Assembly: GCF_036370855.1 (NCBI RefSeq)
Contig: NC_088100.1
Span: 33,492,563-33,556,562, forward strand
Source of the DNA: Dromaius novaehollandiae
Taxonomy: Eukaryota > Chordata > Aves > Casuariiformes > Dromaiidae
Reading direction: 5' to 3'
Length of the DNA stretch: 64,000 bases
In this document: positions 49,401 to 63,065 of the stretch, in pieces
Numbering within the stretch: position 1 is the first letter of the stretch
Layout: every line of letters begins with the position of its first letter
Program-made: the position numbers and the translations under genes
The notes under the pieces: generated by a model
Seen by the model: the letters and a program-made list of their open reading frames with translations, nothing else
Told to the model about the DNA's origin: nothing
The model's database searches: none

Positions 49401-51935
49401 GATATGCAGGCCGTAACGGTCCATGGCAACCAGCAAAAAGGTTCAGTACAGCTGTGTGATCCCATTGAGCCCTGCACCTATTCCTGTAGGCTTGCATTGG
49501 ACTGCAATGGGACATGAGCCACACGCAAAGCCACACATGAAGGCCTTGAGTGGCTGAAGGGTCCTGGCATCGTCACAGGCCCAAGCACTCAGCCCTGCAA
49601 TCTGCTGCCACGCTCCTCGGGGAGGAGGGCATTGCTGTGCTGTGACCCTGCAGAGAGGATCACTGTATTTCTCTGTGTGACCTACAGGGCTATTCCAAAC
49701 CAGTCTGAGCCATGGAGCTGAACAAACTGGACGGTGCTAGCACAGCCCACACCCGACAGGTATTTGCTTAATGCGTTGTTATGCTTAAATAATGGGGATT
49801 CCACAGTCTCCTTAGCTAATCTGTTTTAAAGCTGACTGCTGATAAACATTCCTTGATTTTTCAGCAGTTGTATAGTATTTTCATCTTTACAATAGAAGGG
49901 AGTCATCTTGCCCAAGGGTATGTATCTGAAAGCTGGTTGTCAATGTCTAGACTCATCAACCTAGATTCCCCTTATAGCCATCTGAAAAAAAACAGGCACC
50001 TCCAGGGTGTGAATCATCCATCTATTTTAGAAGAGCTGTTAAGTAGAGAAGGACTTATTTCTAAAATATATACCCCCAAAATGATTAGAGTTGTACTGGG
50101 AATGGTATTTGTGTTCTGCGGGAAATGGATTTCAAAACTTGCTTTCTTCAATACAAGAGTGAAGAAAAAATATTTCAAAATTTCAAGAAAATGACACATT
50201 TAAAAATTCACCCTCATTCAGTAAAATTGAAGTGGTTCTTTCCAGTGTTTATTTTGTGTTGTAATTCATAATTGAGAAAATTACATTTGGAGATGAAAAG
50301 TAGTTCTATTGATCCAGTAGGATCAATATTTTGAGCCCATCGAGGTGCTTCAAGATGGGTTGGTTTTGTTTGAAGAAAGGTCACCAAAACTGGCCCATTC
50401 CTACAGAAAATTTTTATTTCAATGGAATGACATTTTTATAGAAAAATATGAAAATGGAATTTTTCACCAAGCTGTAGAAGTCATGTACGCGTGCACAGAC
50501 CTGTGCAAAAGGATTTTTTTAACTAAAGACGCCCTTTATAGCAAAATTACTATTTCAGTTAACACAAGTATGCTAACTTTCCTTAGCCTAAAAAACTATG
50601 GCATAGTTTTGAGATATGCCTTATCTTAGAAAGCCAGACTTCTAATAAAAGGAAAATAATCAGTCACATAAGCTTACTTTGCGCTAGTAAGTAAGCTTTT
50701 GCGCTTACTTTTCATCGCAATTGTCTTGCAAGACAGGAACAGTGTACTTAAATACCATATATACCTTGCTTTCTTGTGACCAAGTGAAGACAAAGAAAAT
50801 AAATAGAATGATATCATAATAAGGAGAATTTAAGAGCATATTTTTACCAGTCTCCCTCTCAGAATTAAAGTCAGGCATTTGAGCTTTGTATTATAAATTA
50901 ATAATGCATGTTAAGCTACCCTAGCCTGTGAAGCTAATACATCGAGCTACAGTATGACAATAACGAGCTCTGACAGTCTAACTGAATAAGGAAAAGTTTC
51001 ACAGAACTAGGTGCCTGGAAGAAAGACATCAAAGTTGACGTATGACTTCAGTTAACTTGCTTCCTTCTCCAAGGCATGTTCTGGTGATGCTGAGGGACAG
51101 ATGTTAAATGGAGCTAGACAGAATTGAATACACTTCAGTAAGTATCTTTCTTTCTGATAGAAGAGCCTGCTCACCAGGAAGAGAGAAGAATCATTTTTAG
51201 GGAAGTCTGAATAATATTTTAAAGCTTGTTCAGACATACAATGCGGGATTCGTCTCACCTAAGTGTGAACAGTCTACCACGTTGCATTTGCACTGGAGAG
51301 CATCACACTTTATAGTCAACAGAGAGAAGTAGATATTTTTAGGGCACATTTTAGATGTGTGCTTTAGGATAAGATGGATCATGCCTAAAAAGTGTTTGTT
51401 TTCACAGATTAAAAAGGAAGTCTAGGGTAACTAGCTTAGATAGAAATGCTTACAATGGACCTATCATAAATCATTAGTGCAGTCTCAGAATTTGACTAAC
51501 TGTATCACCATCTTCAGAATACTGTATAATTAATTTGCCATTCTGATGATATTGATTTTTTTCATCAGCCATTTGGATTTAATGCAATGCTAGGTATTTT
51601 CTATAGGCTAATTACTTAACTGTTTGAGAGGGTAATGAAAGTTGAAACATATATATGATATGCTAGTTAGGAAGAACCTGACCGTTATACATCTAGACAA
51701 AGCCAGAAAAAGAAAAGATGTTATCTGCTTGTAAGCTGTATTCACTTCTTGCCAGAATAAAAACAAATTGAGTTAATAAGAGCATACTAATAAAAAAGGC
51801 TTTCAGTTTATAGTTCCTAGCATAACACTGTACTATTCTTTGCCCACAGCATCTACATTTCCTGTTCATAATACCACAGTATTCAATAGATACTAGGGTT
51901 AAACTCAACTTTTGCATTGATTTGTAGCATCAAGG
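49401..51935. other. Intergenic, one hairpin
   Basis: No gene was recognised. It includes the 10-bp inverted repeat at 50670-50698 (listed separately). Confidence 0.6.
50670..50698. repeat. Perfect 10-bp inverted repeat (hairpin)
   Basis: AAGCTTACTT at 50670-50679 and its exact complement AAGTAAGCTT at 50689-50698 enclose a 9-base loop, tgcgctagt. A further gcgcttactt follows at 50701-50710, repeating one arm. The stem is too short for a microRNA precursor. Confidence 0.85.
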
Positions 51936-52290
51936 CTCTGAGGGCACTAACAGGCCTTACTGGCTCTGCCCAGCCTGCCCCAGGGCCTCCCCCACCCCTG
52001 CCCATGACCCAGGACCCCATTTCAGCCCAGTCCCTGCCCCAGTGATGCCCTGGGTGTGCCTGTTCCCAGCTGTGCCTCTGGCCCTGCCTGCTGGATGGTC
52101 TTTGGACCCATGTTGTAACCTTATCTCCAGCCCTGCCTCTGGCCCTGTCTCCTTTTGCTCCTGACAGGACCCCCTGGATGGACCCTGACCTCGTTTGTCA
52201 CTTGCTGTGTTGGGGCTGTTGATGGATCCCATTACCGGCACCTGGCTCTGCCCACTGCATTCAGCCCCTCTGAATGGCGCAGCCCCATGG
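51936..52290. repeat. GC-rich repetitive block with gccctg motifs
   Basis: About 350 bp of clearly higher GC with recurring gccctgcc/tctggccctg units, inside AT-rich DNA. CG dinucleotides are few, so it is not a CpG island. It resembles the GC-rich, internally repetitive parts of old reptile/bird retroelements. Family not determined. Confidence 0.4.
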
Positions 52291-52514
52291 GTGAAACCAA
52301 ACCCCAGAATACTCAGTATCTGTCATAAGGCATCTGGTGGAATAAGAGATTAATTTGATGGAGTAAGCAAAAGATGGCATCAGAATGAACTGTACAAACT
52401 GGATTATGTTCTTCAAGATCTGTGACTAGAAGATTTAAAGGATGAGCATATAAGGTAGCATGGCAATGAGAAGAAAGTTTTTCAACTGAGGAGGAAGTGC
52501 TTAGACTGTAAGAA

Positions 52515-52875
52515 CAAAAAAACCCAGGCATACTAGCTCAGACCAAAGCTCCACCTGGCCACATTTTTTGTCTCCAGCAACAGCCACATGCAAATGCTTA
52601 CGGAAGAATGTAACAACAAGGGAAGTATTTCTACCTGATACTCTCCCAGCCTCTAACCATCTTCATCTAGGGAAGTTCCTATGCTACTTTTGGTTTCTAC
52701 TGATTGTGAGCCTCTTCCATTTAACTCTTCCATAAACTTGTCTAGTGGCCCTTTGAAATCAGGTAAACTTTCAGTACCCTTTGGCAAAGTGTTCCCTACT
52801 GATTATGGGAACTTTGTGTGTGAAAAAAACCACCTCCTTTTGTTCTGAACCTGGTTCCTGTTGTTATCGCTTAAA
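52515..52875 (+). mobile_element. Old CR1-type interspersed repeat fragment
   Basis: The order of pieces matches a repeat abundant in turtles, crocodilians and birds: ggcatactagctcagacca, then cataaacttgtctagtgg, ccctttgaaatc, tttggcaaagtgttcc, and tgtgtgaaaaaaac followed by ctccttttgttctgaacctg. It is assigned to the CR1/L3 LINE group from memory. Highly diverged, no coding capacity. Confidence 0.6.
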
Positions 52876-55800
52876 GCTTTATTATTGCATTGGAAGTGGA
52901 CAGTCGATCAGACATGAGTGCTTATATATGTGCTTGACTGTTTAAGGAGATAAGACTGCCACTTCTTTCTAAACTACATTCACTGAAAAGCCAACTTTGT
53001 AAACAGTTTAGACAGCAAGCTTTAAGTGTTTGGCCATTTTCTTGCTTTCAATATCAGGGTCATTGTTGTTTTGCTTTGAAAGTATCTTATTCAACGTGTC
53101 AGAAAGAGGACAGGGATGCTACAGCACCTTATTCCAACCTGGTTAAATCCTAAGCATCTATGACGTACAAGAGCTTTCTCCATCACTTCCAGCTTGGTTT
53201 ACCATTTACCTGCACTAACTCATTTTTCTGCTTTCGTCTTCCTTTTTTTCTTTCTTTTTAATAAGAGTCTGGTTTAGCCAAACAAGGTAACTCCTTCTTA
53301 GGAAACACCGTTCTGCAATGCTATTTGTGTTTCAAGCAATGTATTAATCAATCCACTTCTATGAATCACCAAAAATCTCAGAGGATGTCACTGTCATTTT
53401 CCATCAGTGAGACAGTGCCAGGGAGAAGCCAAAGTTGCATTCCCCCCCTTCCTCACCATTTCCATGTGTTTTATCTGAAAGAAAGCAGTCAATTTTCATC
53501 CACAATTCAAGAACATTTAAACTCTTCTTTCCATGTAAAATGATAAATTAAATCTAGAAATCCAGAAAGCAATTTCTGCATTCCAGCGTGAAAATAATAT
53601 GAGAATTATGAACATTATTAAAACGAAGTCATATTTTCTAAATCAACCATTTTAATATTTTCCCCTTTCTTTTGCATTTAATGAAAGGTTAAAAGCACTG
53701 AGTGAAATGCAGTCTTATAATGGAAGTGATCTAGAGATAACTTAACAATGGACATCCTTTGCTCAGCATAACCGAAACAAGCAAACGTGCATCCTTGCTT
53801 TTGTTGCTCCTGAAATACCCTTCACCAAAGCAACACTTCCAGTTTTGTTTCCGTGACAATATGTGTGACTTTTATGAAAAGCTGTGGATCTTTTTGCCTA
53901 GGATGTGCGGCTGAAACAGCAACATTTCATTTGCCTGTCGGTCTGCTTCTTCTCATCAGTCATGAGAAGACCTTACTCAAGGCTTGTTTGCTTGAAAGAA
54001 GTTCTCCACAGTCTTAAACTTCAGTAGTTACAAATACTTAATCTTTCCTTTTCTTTCACCTAATTCTCAGACACTTCTGTATAAGAATATTCTCTTCATT
54101 CATTTCTGTTTTTTCTTTTCTCTATTAGAATAACTGTTTGTTTTATGGTGGATTATTAAACACCATATTTTTCCTTCATTTCTTTGTTTCAATTTATTTT
54201 TCTTCCCTTTAGTTTTCTGCTCTTTCCCTGTTCCATACTTTCCATTCTTCCTTTATTCTATTATGCATCAATAAAATGTTCTTATTGCTTCAGCAAAATA
54301 CCTCACCAAAGTCTGTGAAATTGTAGCTTGCTACAGTTTGATAATTGTTAGGAATGATGAGAAGGGGAACCTATTAATGCATTTTCACACATACATAATT
54401 AGTCCATAGAAGCTAGTGCTTCAAAACAATGACACCAAGACCTCAACAGAATATAAAAAAATCTTGATAACTGTATAGGAATAATTAGGCTATAGGTCTA
54501 AAAATCCTCACGTTCCAGAGTGAAAACAAGCTGACTGCTGTTAAGGAGAAATTCCCAGGTGGTCATCCATTTCTTTTTTTTTTATTTGGCAGTTCTGGGA
54601 GCTCCCTCATCAGCCTCTGAAGCTTTGCCTATTACTAGTGACTTGTTAAACCACTGTTCTGATCCAGCAAGGTGATTTTATCTTTGCATTTTTTACAACT
54701 GGGTCCAAATCAAATCTCTCCAAAGTTGAAAGGGAGAGTATTTACATCATAGCTTTTTCAAATGTAAGGTCATCATACATTTTAATCTGAGAACCATAAA
54801 ATAGTCTAAATTTTGTGTCATTTTGTGCATCATATTTATTTCTGCATATCTAATTCATCTCTGCCTTTTTGAAAAATTAACTAAGATCCATTTTGCATGG
54901 CATAAATGAAGTACATATACTTAGGTATTTCTGTATTATTTATGCATTGATTTTTGTATTGCTGCCTACTGCATCTCAAAAGGCTAACTTCTTACAGAGA
55001 CATGTGCTGGAAAGGAAGGAATAAGCATAAAATGGATTGGATGTGGTTCAAGTAGAAATATCTGCTGTGGTATAAATGGCATATCATGATTCAGCAGCAA
55101 GTAACTAGAGCTACTGTCCTGATACGGTGGAGACCGACAACTGGACCCTTATCTTTCTAAATGGATGACAGCCAAGGACACATTTCATTTAGATGTCCAC
55201 TGTCCTTTGCCACACCTTCTGAACACAGAATACCACAGATCTTGTTCTATGGATATCTTGATTTGTATGGATACATCCTGTACCATCAAGATCCCTACAG
55301 CCTTCTTTTCTAGTGGCCTGTGCAATATCTGATAAAAATGTCATCAACATCTATGAATGAGCCATTGTGATGCCAGATGATTTCTGATCAAAGTATTTCA
55401 GTAAAAAAAAAAATGTATTTTTTCTTTTTTTGCCACATCCTATTCATAATTACTAACTCTTAAAGCCTTCTGACATGTCTCAAGGTCATGGAGTAGGCTT
55501 GCTTTAAACTCCTATTTCCACTTGTCAAAAACTTTCAAGCATTTGACCACCTCAGCATTTCAGTTTCTGTGATGGGGATCTCTTTTCTGGTGTTAATCAA
55601 TCTGTAATCCATGCACAAGAATGAGGTATATTACAGATTCCCACACTTCACTTGATTTATGAGGGAGTTTTATTCAGTCACCATTATCTTCTATTATTTG
55701 CATTTAGCACATTCAGTGCAGTATCAGGAGTCCCTGAGGCTGGCACCAGCAGCAACCACTTGGAAGCCAAGGTATATGCAAGGCATGCGTTATGTCTCCT

Positions 55801-58800
55801 AATCTGCTTTCTAGGCTGGGCCATGCTTACCTGATTTCAGACTTCCAAACCATCACCATCTATCTGGCCACTTTTGAATTGCATTGTTCTTGTTCAGGAT
55901 TAGTTGGAAGGACAGAAAAATCTTCTGCAGAAACTAGTAAAACACTCATAACATCTATGATAATAAAAATAGATTCATTTCTAACTCTTGATCAGGGGAA
56001 TGATTATTAGGATATTGTGGTAAATCCTCATATGAGATATCATATGTAGTCCTGTTCAGCTGTGTTCAAAAAAGATGAACTCAAGCTGGAATGCATTTTT
56101 GAAATGGTTAGTAGGACAACTAGGGAAATGGAGAGCCCATGGGAAATTGGCTCTTAGTCCAGTAAATCAAGAGCTGGAAGGAAAAATGATCACCGTCTAT
56201 AAATATAAAGATCAATGTAGGAAGAGAGCTTTTTCAACTAAGGGGCAGGGTAGATGAAGAGAATTTGGCATGAAATAAATCTAGGCTTGGAGTTCAAAGA
56301 AGAATTCCAGCACTCAAAACATTCAGGTTCTGGAACAATCTTCTAACAGTAACAAAGTAAAAATCCAATAGCTTTTAAGATAGAGCTTGATTAAATTATG
56401 AAATAGATTGTATTATATGTTTGCTTGAAGCAGTTACGGTTGGATGTGTTACCCAGGACGTTCTTCCCAGTTTTACTTCCTGTGTTTCTACTATAGTATA
56501 AGATCCATCAGACCAGTCCCCCTCCCTTAATGGATTCAAAGTGCGAAAAAGCAGTACACTTGAGAGCTCCGTGACTGCAACATGAACGAAAAACACCGAC
56601 AGTAAGGTGCTACTCAGGGGCGAATGATCCAATATACGGCCTGTTAGACAGAGCTAGAGAGACTTATCACAGCCATGCATGTAAGTCATTTTCTTCATCA
56701 ATATAAAAAGGGACTTTCTCAACCAAACAAGGGGAAGAAGTCAAGTCAGTATTTCTGAATACTGCGGCCATGTTGAGTAATGGGTAACATCTCACTTTGA
56801 CAAGTGAATGCACACCTTCTGTGGCATTTATTTTTAAATGGCAGTATTCCAAGCATCAGAAATTAGGAAGCACCTTAACTGAGTAGTTTGGAAACCCTTT
56901 CTGGTTAGATTATTTTTTTAGCCTGCTTGAAGTGATGGAGTAGACAGCAAGAAATAAAAGAACTGGTAACATTATTGCCACTAAAAAACAGATAAGGCAA
57001 TTAAAATGCATATCCACACAGAGTTGCTGTGCCTATGTAGATAGCTCTTCTGGAACGTTTAGTTTCTGTGAGGTATCTAACTAGGGACTTTCTTGTAAAG
57101 CCCCAAGAACTTCAAATTAAGAATGGTGTTTGCTGAGTTATCAAGGATGATTTTATTCTGTAAACAAAAGCAAGACGATCTGAAAATAACTGCCAGCAAG
57201 GACCAAATAAACCATTTATTTTCTTTTCAACTTCTAGCTCTTTTTAGGCATGGAGAGCTAAAATCATCCATGTTATTTTCACATCATGAGATGGCAGTAC
57301 AGTGAAGGTTTGTTTTAAAGTCAATTAAGCTAATAATATAGGATGAAATGTTGTCCATCTTCTCTGCAGGTTAAAAAAGTTTCTAGTCTACAGCAGAGCA
57401 CCTGCGTAGCTAGTTTCTGCAGGAATTCTTACCTCTTATATTTTGGCAATCTCAGATGGATTTTGATCATTTAGTTTCTCTAGCAGAAGAGAGAGAGAAC
57501 AGAGCAAAAAAGTGGATTTTGAACAGGGAGAGGAGGAAGGCTGTTTGTAAGAAGAGCAGAGAGTGTGGTGGTAGTACTACTGGGCAAAGGAAGTCTTAAA
57601 TCTCAGAGATGTGGAATGCAGGACTTGCCTGTGGAGTTTGGCAAAGCCAAAAGAAGGGGTCTATGGACAATCTGAGGAAAAACCCCACCAGTTTAAGTAA
57701 CAAAACAGTTCTCTGCATGCCATTTTTTCCACTAACTCACCATACAAGAGGCATCTGGCAGAGATGATACTAGTGGTATGAATATTCATGATTCTTTTGG
57801 ACAGTGACCATTGTGCAGCTAAAAAGTGTACATAACTATCCTGATCTAACTTCCGTTGAAGTCTGTGGAAAACAATCAGTAACTTCAGAGACAGCCCAAG
57901 TGTATGCAAATCCACCACATAAAGAATTTCAGGACTGGCATACTGGCTCCTGAGAGAACAGTTCCAAAATATTCACTCACAGATATCCATTCTCATGGGT
58001 TCTATATCCAAATTCCTCCAGCAATGTAAGATAGAAAAGGGCAAGTTATTAGTGGGCACTGACTAAACAAAGAGGAGGATGAGGGGATGAGTTCTGGGGC
58101 ATGTAGTACTAGCAATTAGTATGGGATGACTATTACTACCAGCCTGTGCTTTATGAGCGCTCCCACATCACCTGAGGAAATGGAGCTACACAGCTGTACA
58201 GCCCCAGTTAATATGTAATATCTTTTGTGAGGGACTTTTTGTCCTAGAAAAGGGCCTTATGAAATTCTCCTGATACACTTTAAAGATGATAAGAATTACT
58301 CCATGAATATCTGTAACCAGCAGTGAAGCTCATCTGGAAAAAGAAAAAGTGTCTCTGTAAAATCCTAGTCCAACCTAGCTTTGAAATATAGTTTCCACAA
58401 AGTCCCAGACAAATATTTCTTCAAAGATTTGAAAGTTAAGATACATTAAAAATATACATTTTTTCTATTTATATGGCTAGTCAGCAGGGTTTTTGCAGTG
58501 TTTGTCCCTTGACAATGAAAACTATTGTGGAATGCTTGGCAGCTTTCAAGGGTCCACCCCAGGCTCAATTCTCTAGTGAAGATAAATGCAACCTTATCCA
58601 GGAAGGTATTACATTCAGTATGTTCATTAATGTAAAAAAGTTAGTGTGGCAATGTATAAGTAAGCCTGACAGTGATAGCTGTGTTTGTGTACAGTATTGT
58701 CTAGCCCTGTAGAAATTGCAAAGACAGTAGACAGAGGGGTGTGGTGAGGAACATCTTAAATCAAACAACTGTCAGCGAGGACTCATTTCCTTATTTAAAT

Positions 58801-59364
58801 GATTACATACAAGAATAACCTATACTTAAAAACACAAAACCTAATGAATAAGCAATAAGACTACTTGATCTATACTCAAGGCAATTGCTACCTTTTATCC
58901 CCTATATTTGAGTTCTGCTTCATTCAGCTTTAGCACAGCATGTTTTGTGAAGCAGCTAGCTCTGCTCAGAGAGAGAGTTCCCCCTCTGTGATAACCCTAT
59001 AGAGCAGCAGAGCCTTTGCCATCATCAAACATCACCTTTGCCATTCCTGTCCTGCTAGTTTGAGGGATGTATTTTGTCAAGAAATTTCTCTAACTTTGAA
59101 AATTTAAGTGAATTATTTGCAAGGAAAATATATCAAAAATACTGTTTGCCTTTTCTGTCTCTGCCACTGGTGAGGCTTCCTGACTGTGACAGTTTTTGTC
59201 ATAAACACATATGCTAGAACTCCTTTGAGTGCAGCCAATGCCCAAGGGAGCAGGAAAATAAAGACATTCAGATGTGAAATATTTGTTTGCTATGGTTTTT
59301 CTTCTCTCATTTACATGTGGTTTTTTTTCCTTCTAAGTACCATCACCTTGAAATAATAGGCCCA
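52876..59364. other. Intergenic, nothing firmly recognised
   Basis: 6.5 kb of AT-rich sequence. One short cysteine-containing ORF with good splice-like borders at 58499-58659 is discussed under findings. No repeat family was recognised. Confidence 0.6.
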
Positions 59365-59960
59365 TCAGCTGTACAATGATTTTGGGCAGAATCACAAAAA
59401 AGCTGATATAGAATGCAATCAGCAAGGAATTAAAAGAAAGTGTTTAATTAATAGCAATCAACATGGCTTTGTTGACTCTGTGTCTTATCAAACAAATTTG
59501 ATATTGTTTATAGTGAGGTTAAGAACATGGTTAATACAAGTAACTGGTATAATATATTTAGATTCGTGACATTCTGATAAAAATTAAGAATGTACAAAAT
59601 CAATACTGCCTTCTTCAAGCAAATTAAAAACTAACCATCTAATAGCTTGCAAATGTAATTGTTAATGTTAATTGAAAAATGTAAATTGAAAATCATCCAT
59701 GGAAGTGTTTTTAACTGGTCCTGCAGAGATCTGCTCTTTACCTAATGTTGTTCAATGTCTTTAGTAAACTGGGAGAAAATATAAAATCGTTGCTGACAAA
59801 ATTTGAAGATGATCCATATCTTGCTTACAGGGTAAATAATGTCTGAATAAGTCAGTTTTGGACACTGATCTGGAATGTTTGGTGTGTAAGGTGGGCTTAT
59901 CTGAGCAACCTATTTTACACTGTCAAAGTGAAGTACTGCATTTAGAAATAAAGGACTGTA
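59365..59960 (+). mobile_element. Decayed CR1 reverse transcriptase fragment, plus strand
   Basis: The sequence follows CR1 ORF2. It reads NQHGFVDSVSYQTNLI (CR1: NQHGF...QTNL), then atatatttagattc (YLDF region), ctgcagagatctg (PQGS region), aaactgggagaaaatataaa, and aaatttgaagatgatcca, where the FADD motif is changed to FEDD. Stops, deletions and frameshifts are numerous. It is an old copy, older by eye than the CR1 at 30754. Confidence 0.75.
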
Positions 59961-62900
59961 TATGGCATGGCAGCAAGGTTTAAAGATTTAGCTACAGATG
60001 AAAATAAGCCTTTGGCTTTTCAGTCACCAAAGAACTTTTTATCAGTTTTATCCTGATTTTTAATTATAAATTCAAGCTATTTTTTCAAATAACTCAGCAT
60101 GATGGTTTTCCTCCATGATATTCCTTTTCAGCAGGGGCAGTTCCAATGCCAAACTGCAGCTCTGAAATGTCAGCCATTTTGGCTGTAAGAAGGTATGATG
60201 AGATTTTTTAGTTCAGTTTAGTATGCACATATACATGTATACATTTATACACAAGTGTCACACAAGTGTATAGTCCAAGCCTATAGTCCTCTGTTGAAAA
60301 TTCTCCATATTTTTCCTGCCAGTCATGAATGATTAGTTATTCATTTTTAATCATTGAATTTTCCTCACTTTTCTGCCCATTTGAAGGCAGCACAGGGGAT
60401 GACCAAATGTACTGAAAGTCATCGATTAACAGAGAAGGCCAGAATTGCTCTCTTACATTTTCACTTAGGTCAGGACTACCACCCTTCCTAAACGCAGATC
60501 TGAGGTAGTTTACAAGGAGGATAATGTGCTTTGCCCTGGGATGACTATGAAGCCTGCACAGGTTCTCTGGCTTGCACAGGGTGCCATTTTGCCTCTTTAG
60601 TTAGCAGCACAAGGCTGTGTTGGCGACCTGGGTTTGCACCGCTCCAAATTCCCTTCAAAGAACTGGCATTTATGTTCAGAGCCTACTTACATAATAGCCT
60701 ATCTCCAGAGCACATTCCTGTCTTCCAGACTTGACAGTAGTTAGGGTGCTGTGTCTAATAAAAGCAAAATTAGGATGGCTGATGGAAAGCATTTAACAGA
60801 AGGTCCTCAGGGCTTTGTTCCTTACCAGCTGCAACAGGAAGGGCTCTCACTTTACTTTATAAGTTGGTGGTTAAAACATAGTCTCTGAGGTGGATTCAAT
60901 CTCTGCAAGAACAAGGGACTGAGGGAACCTAAAACCTTGCTTTCCCACTAAGTAGAAGACTGTTTTAACAAGCGGATTGTCACAGGTTAAAGGCAGCAGA
61001 TCATGGACTTTAAAATCTGAGAAAATTGAGCAAGACAGTCAGTAGAATCACAGCCCTGGACTTCTGGAGAACAGATTTTGACTTATTCAGGGATTGTCTT
61101 GGCAGACCCAATGGGAAACTGCTGTGGAGGACAAAAGGGCCCAGGTAAGCCGGTTAATCTTTAAGGGCAGCTTCCTCAAAGCACAAAAAAGTCCTTTCTG
61201 TGAAGGTGAGCACATGTTCTGTAGACAGGTAAATACAACACAGTGAAACACATATCAAACTTTAATAACAGGCTGGATTATATAGAAGAGGTCACAGTCA
61301 TAAGAGTTATTAAAGCTACAACAGATTCCAGCAGAAATCTTTTCAGATAAAAGGAACAGTGAACCTTCCGAGTTGGTCTGGCACAGAAAATACTAAAATG
61401 CAGTAGTTGCCTCTTAAGAGGTTACTAGCCGAGTTTCAGAAAAGAATCTAGTAAAACAAGGAAATAGGAAACCCCCCCAAAACAATGGAATGATTTGTCA
61501 GGTGTCATGGGCTGCCTAACTATTACTGAATTTCTCTATAGGCAATCTAACAAGTAACGGGGTTTGTAGTGCTATAATTCATGCTATCTTTTCCTTTGAT
61601 TCTTTTTCCACCTTGCTTATTCCAGACCTGACAGGAGTCCATGGGAGTTATATGGTATCCTGTACAGCTGAAAATAAGGCAAAACCATAACCATACAGTA
61701 TTAGATATCCAAGATGGGAATTTTGACTAAGGAATGTCTAGTAATATGGAAAAGTAAAAATCAACCAATAGCTAAAGGTCAACTGATGAGTAAGTAAAAT
61801 GCCTGCTTCTAGGGAAGACTAGGCTTTTCCTATTTTGGTGGAAATCAGTATCAGAAGTTTCCCTCCATTGTTCTTTTTAAGTGAATTCTTATACTTGAAC
61901 ATTTCAAGAACTTGGGCTAAGTTTGCTTTTCCTTCTCACAGCCTATTCATATCTCTTCTCTTAGAGGGAAAACTGAGAAATACTGAACAATGTATATTTT
62001 GAAAAGGTAGTCTGTAGCTTTAGAACTTCTTGAGATAATAGAGATATTTAATGTTCTGGCATTATTTATCCTTTTTTTCTCAACATCCTCACTCCCCAAA
62101 TCTTTGTACCACAACAAATTGCTGTTAGGCAAATACGCAAGACAAGATCTGACATACAAATGTCTGGGCATAGATAGCTTGTTAAATGCTTATCCTTCAT
62201 ACTCCGGTTTTCCTTTATGAATGGAAGAGTGACAGAAATTACCAATATATAAAAGCTTTGGTCTTAGGATTTAGCTCACCTGTTTTGGGCCCAACAGACT
62301 CAATCAGAGATGAAGACATTTAAAAGCATCAGTAAATGTCAGCTGTGATTGAAATCTGATGGTAAGTTCCCCATGAAGAGATCATTTAAGTGGGATGTAA
62401 AGAGAACTGTGATCTAAAACACATTTTGTGAATTGACTTCTGCATGTTTCCATGAAATCTTCTATGTAGTGGTACAGTTTCATGCAATCTCAATCTTACA
62501 GTAGAACCTATGTCTGTGTATATTATTCATTTATTTATTTATATAAAAATGTTATCAGTAGAATAAAATTAGTCTATAATGATAGACTCTCCTATTCTAA
62601 TTAACATATGAAGTTTGGTCTCTTTTTCATACAAATTATATTTATGATTATTAAAATGATAGTTAATTCCTGTTTAATTTATGCACTGCAAACTAAAATC
62701 TATTAAAATCATAAAATCCACCAGAAACAGAGTTTTGGATCACTAAAAAAGAGTTGCTATTTTTGTTTCTTGATTTTATAAACTGTGTTAAAAGCACAAT
62801 GAAATATAGAAACTCTTCAGTGTGCTTGGCATGATTTCATTTTGTCTGCGAAAAATAATAGCTATATATTGATAATTTATTTTCATTACTCTGCATGTTT

Positions 62901-62984
62901 GGAAGGAATTTGATTGGCTTTTTAGTAGACTATTGTTCACGAATATAATGGACAACATGTGGATGCCATCATAAATATTGGTCT
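59961..62984. other. Intergenic, nothing recognised
   Basis: AT-rich unique-looking sequence with no gene or clear element. Confidence 0.6.
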
Positions 62985-63065
62985 GTCGTTTATGTTGGTG
63001 TCAATCTGGTTTTAGGCCTCTGAAGTTAATGGAGCTGCACCAGTATCAATCACAGGAAAATCAGA
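62985..63065. repeat. Possible old amniote repeat fragment
   Basis: ggtgtcaatctgg, then ctgaagttaatggagctgca and ccagtatcaat resemble a conserved reptile/bird repeat with a tgaagtcaatggagttacac core. A second piece with tctggagtaag and ggagtaagtaactcc lies at about 63618-63650. Confidence 0.35.
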
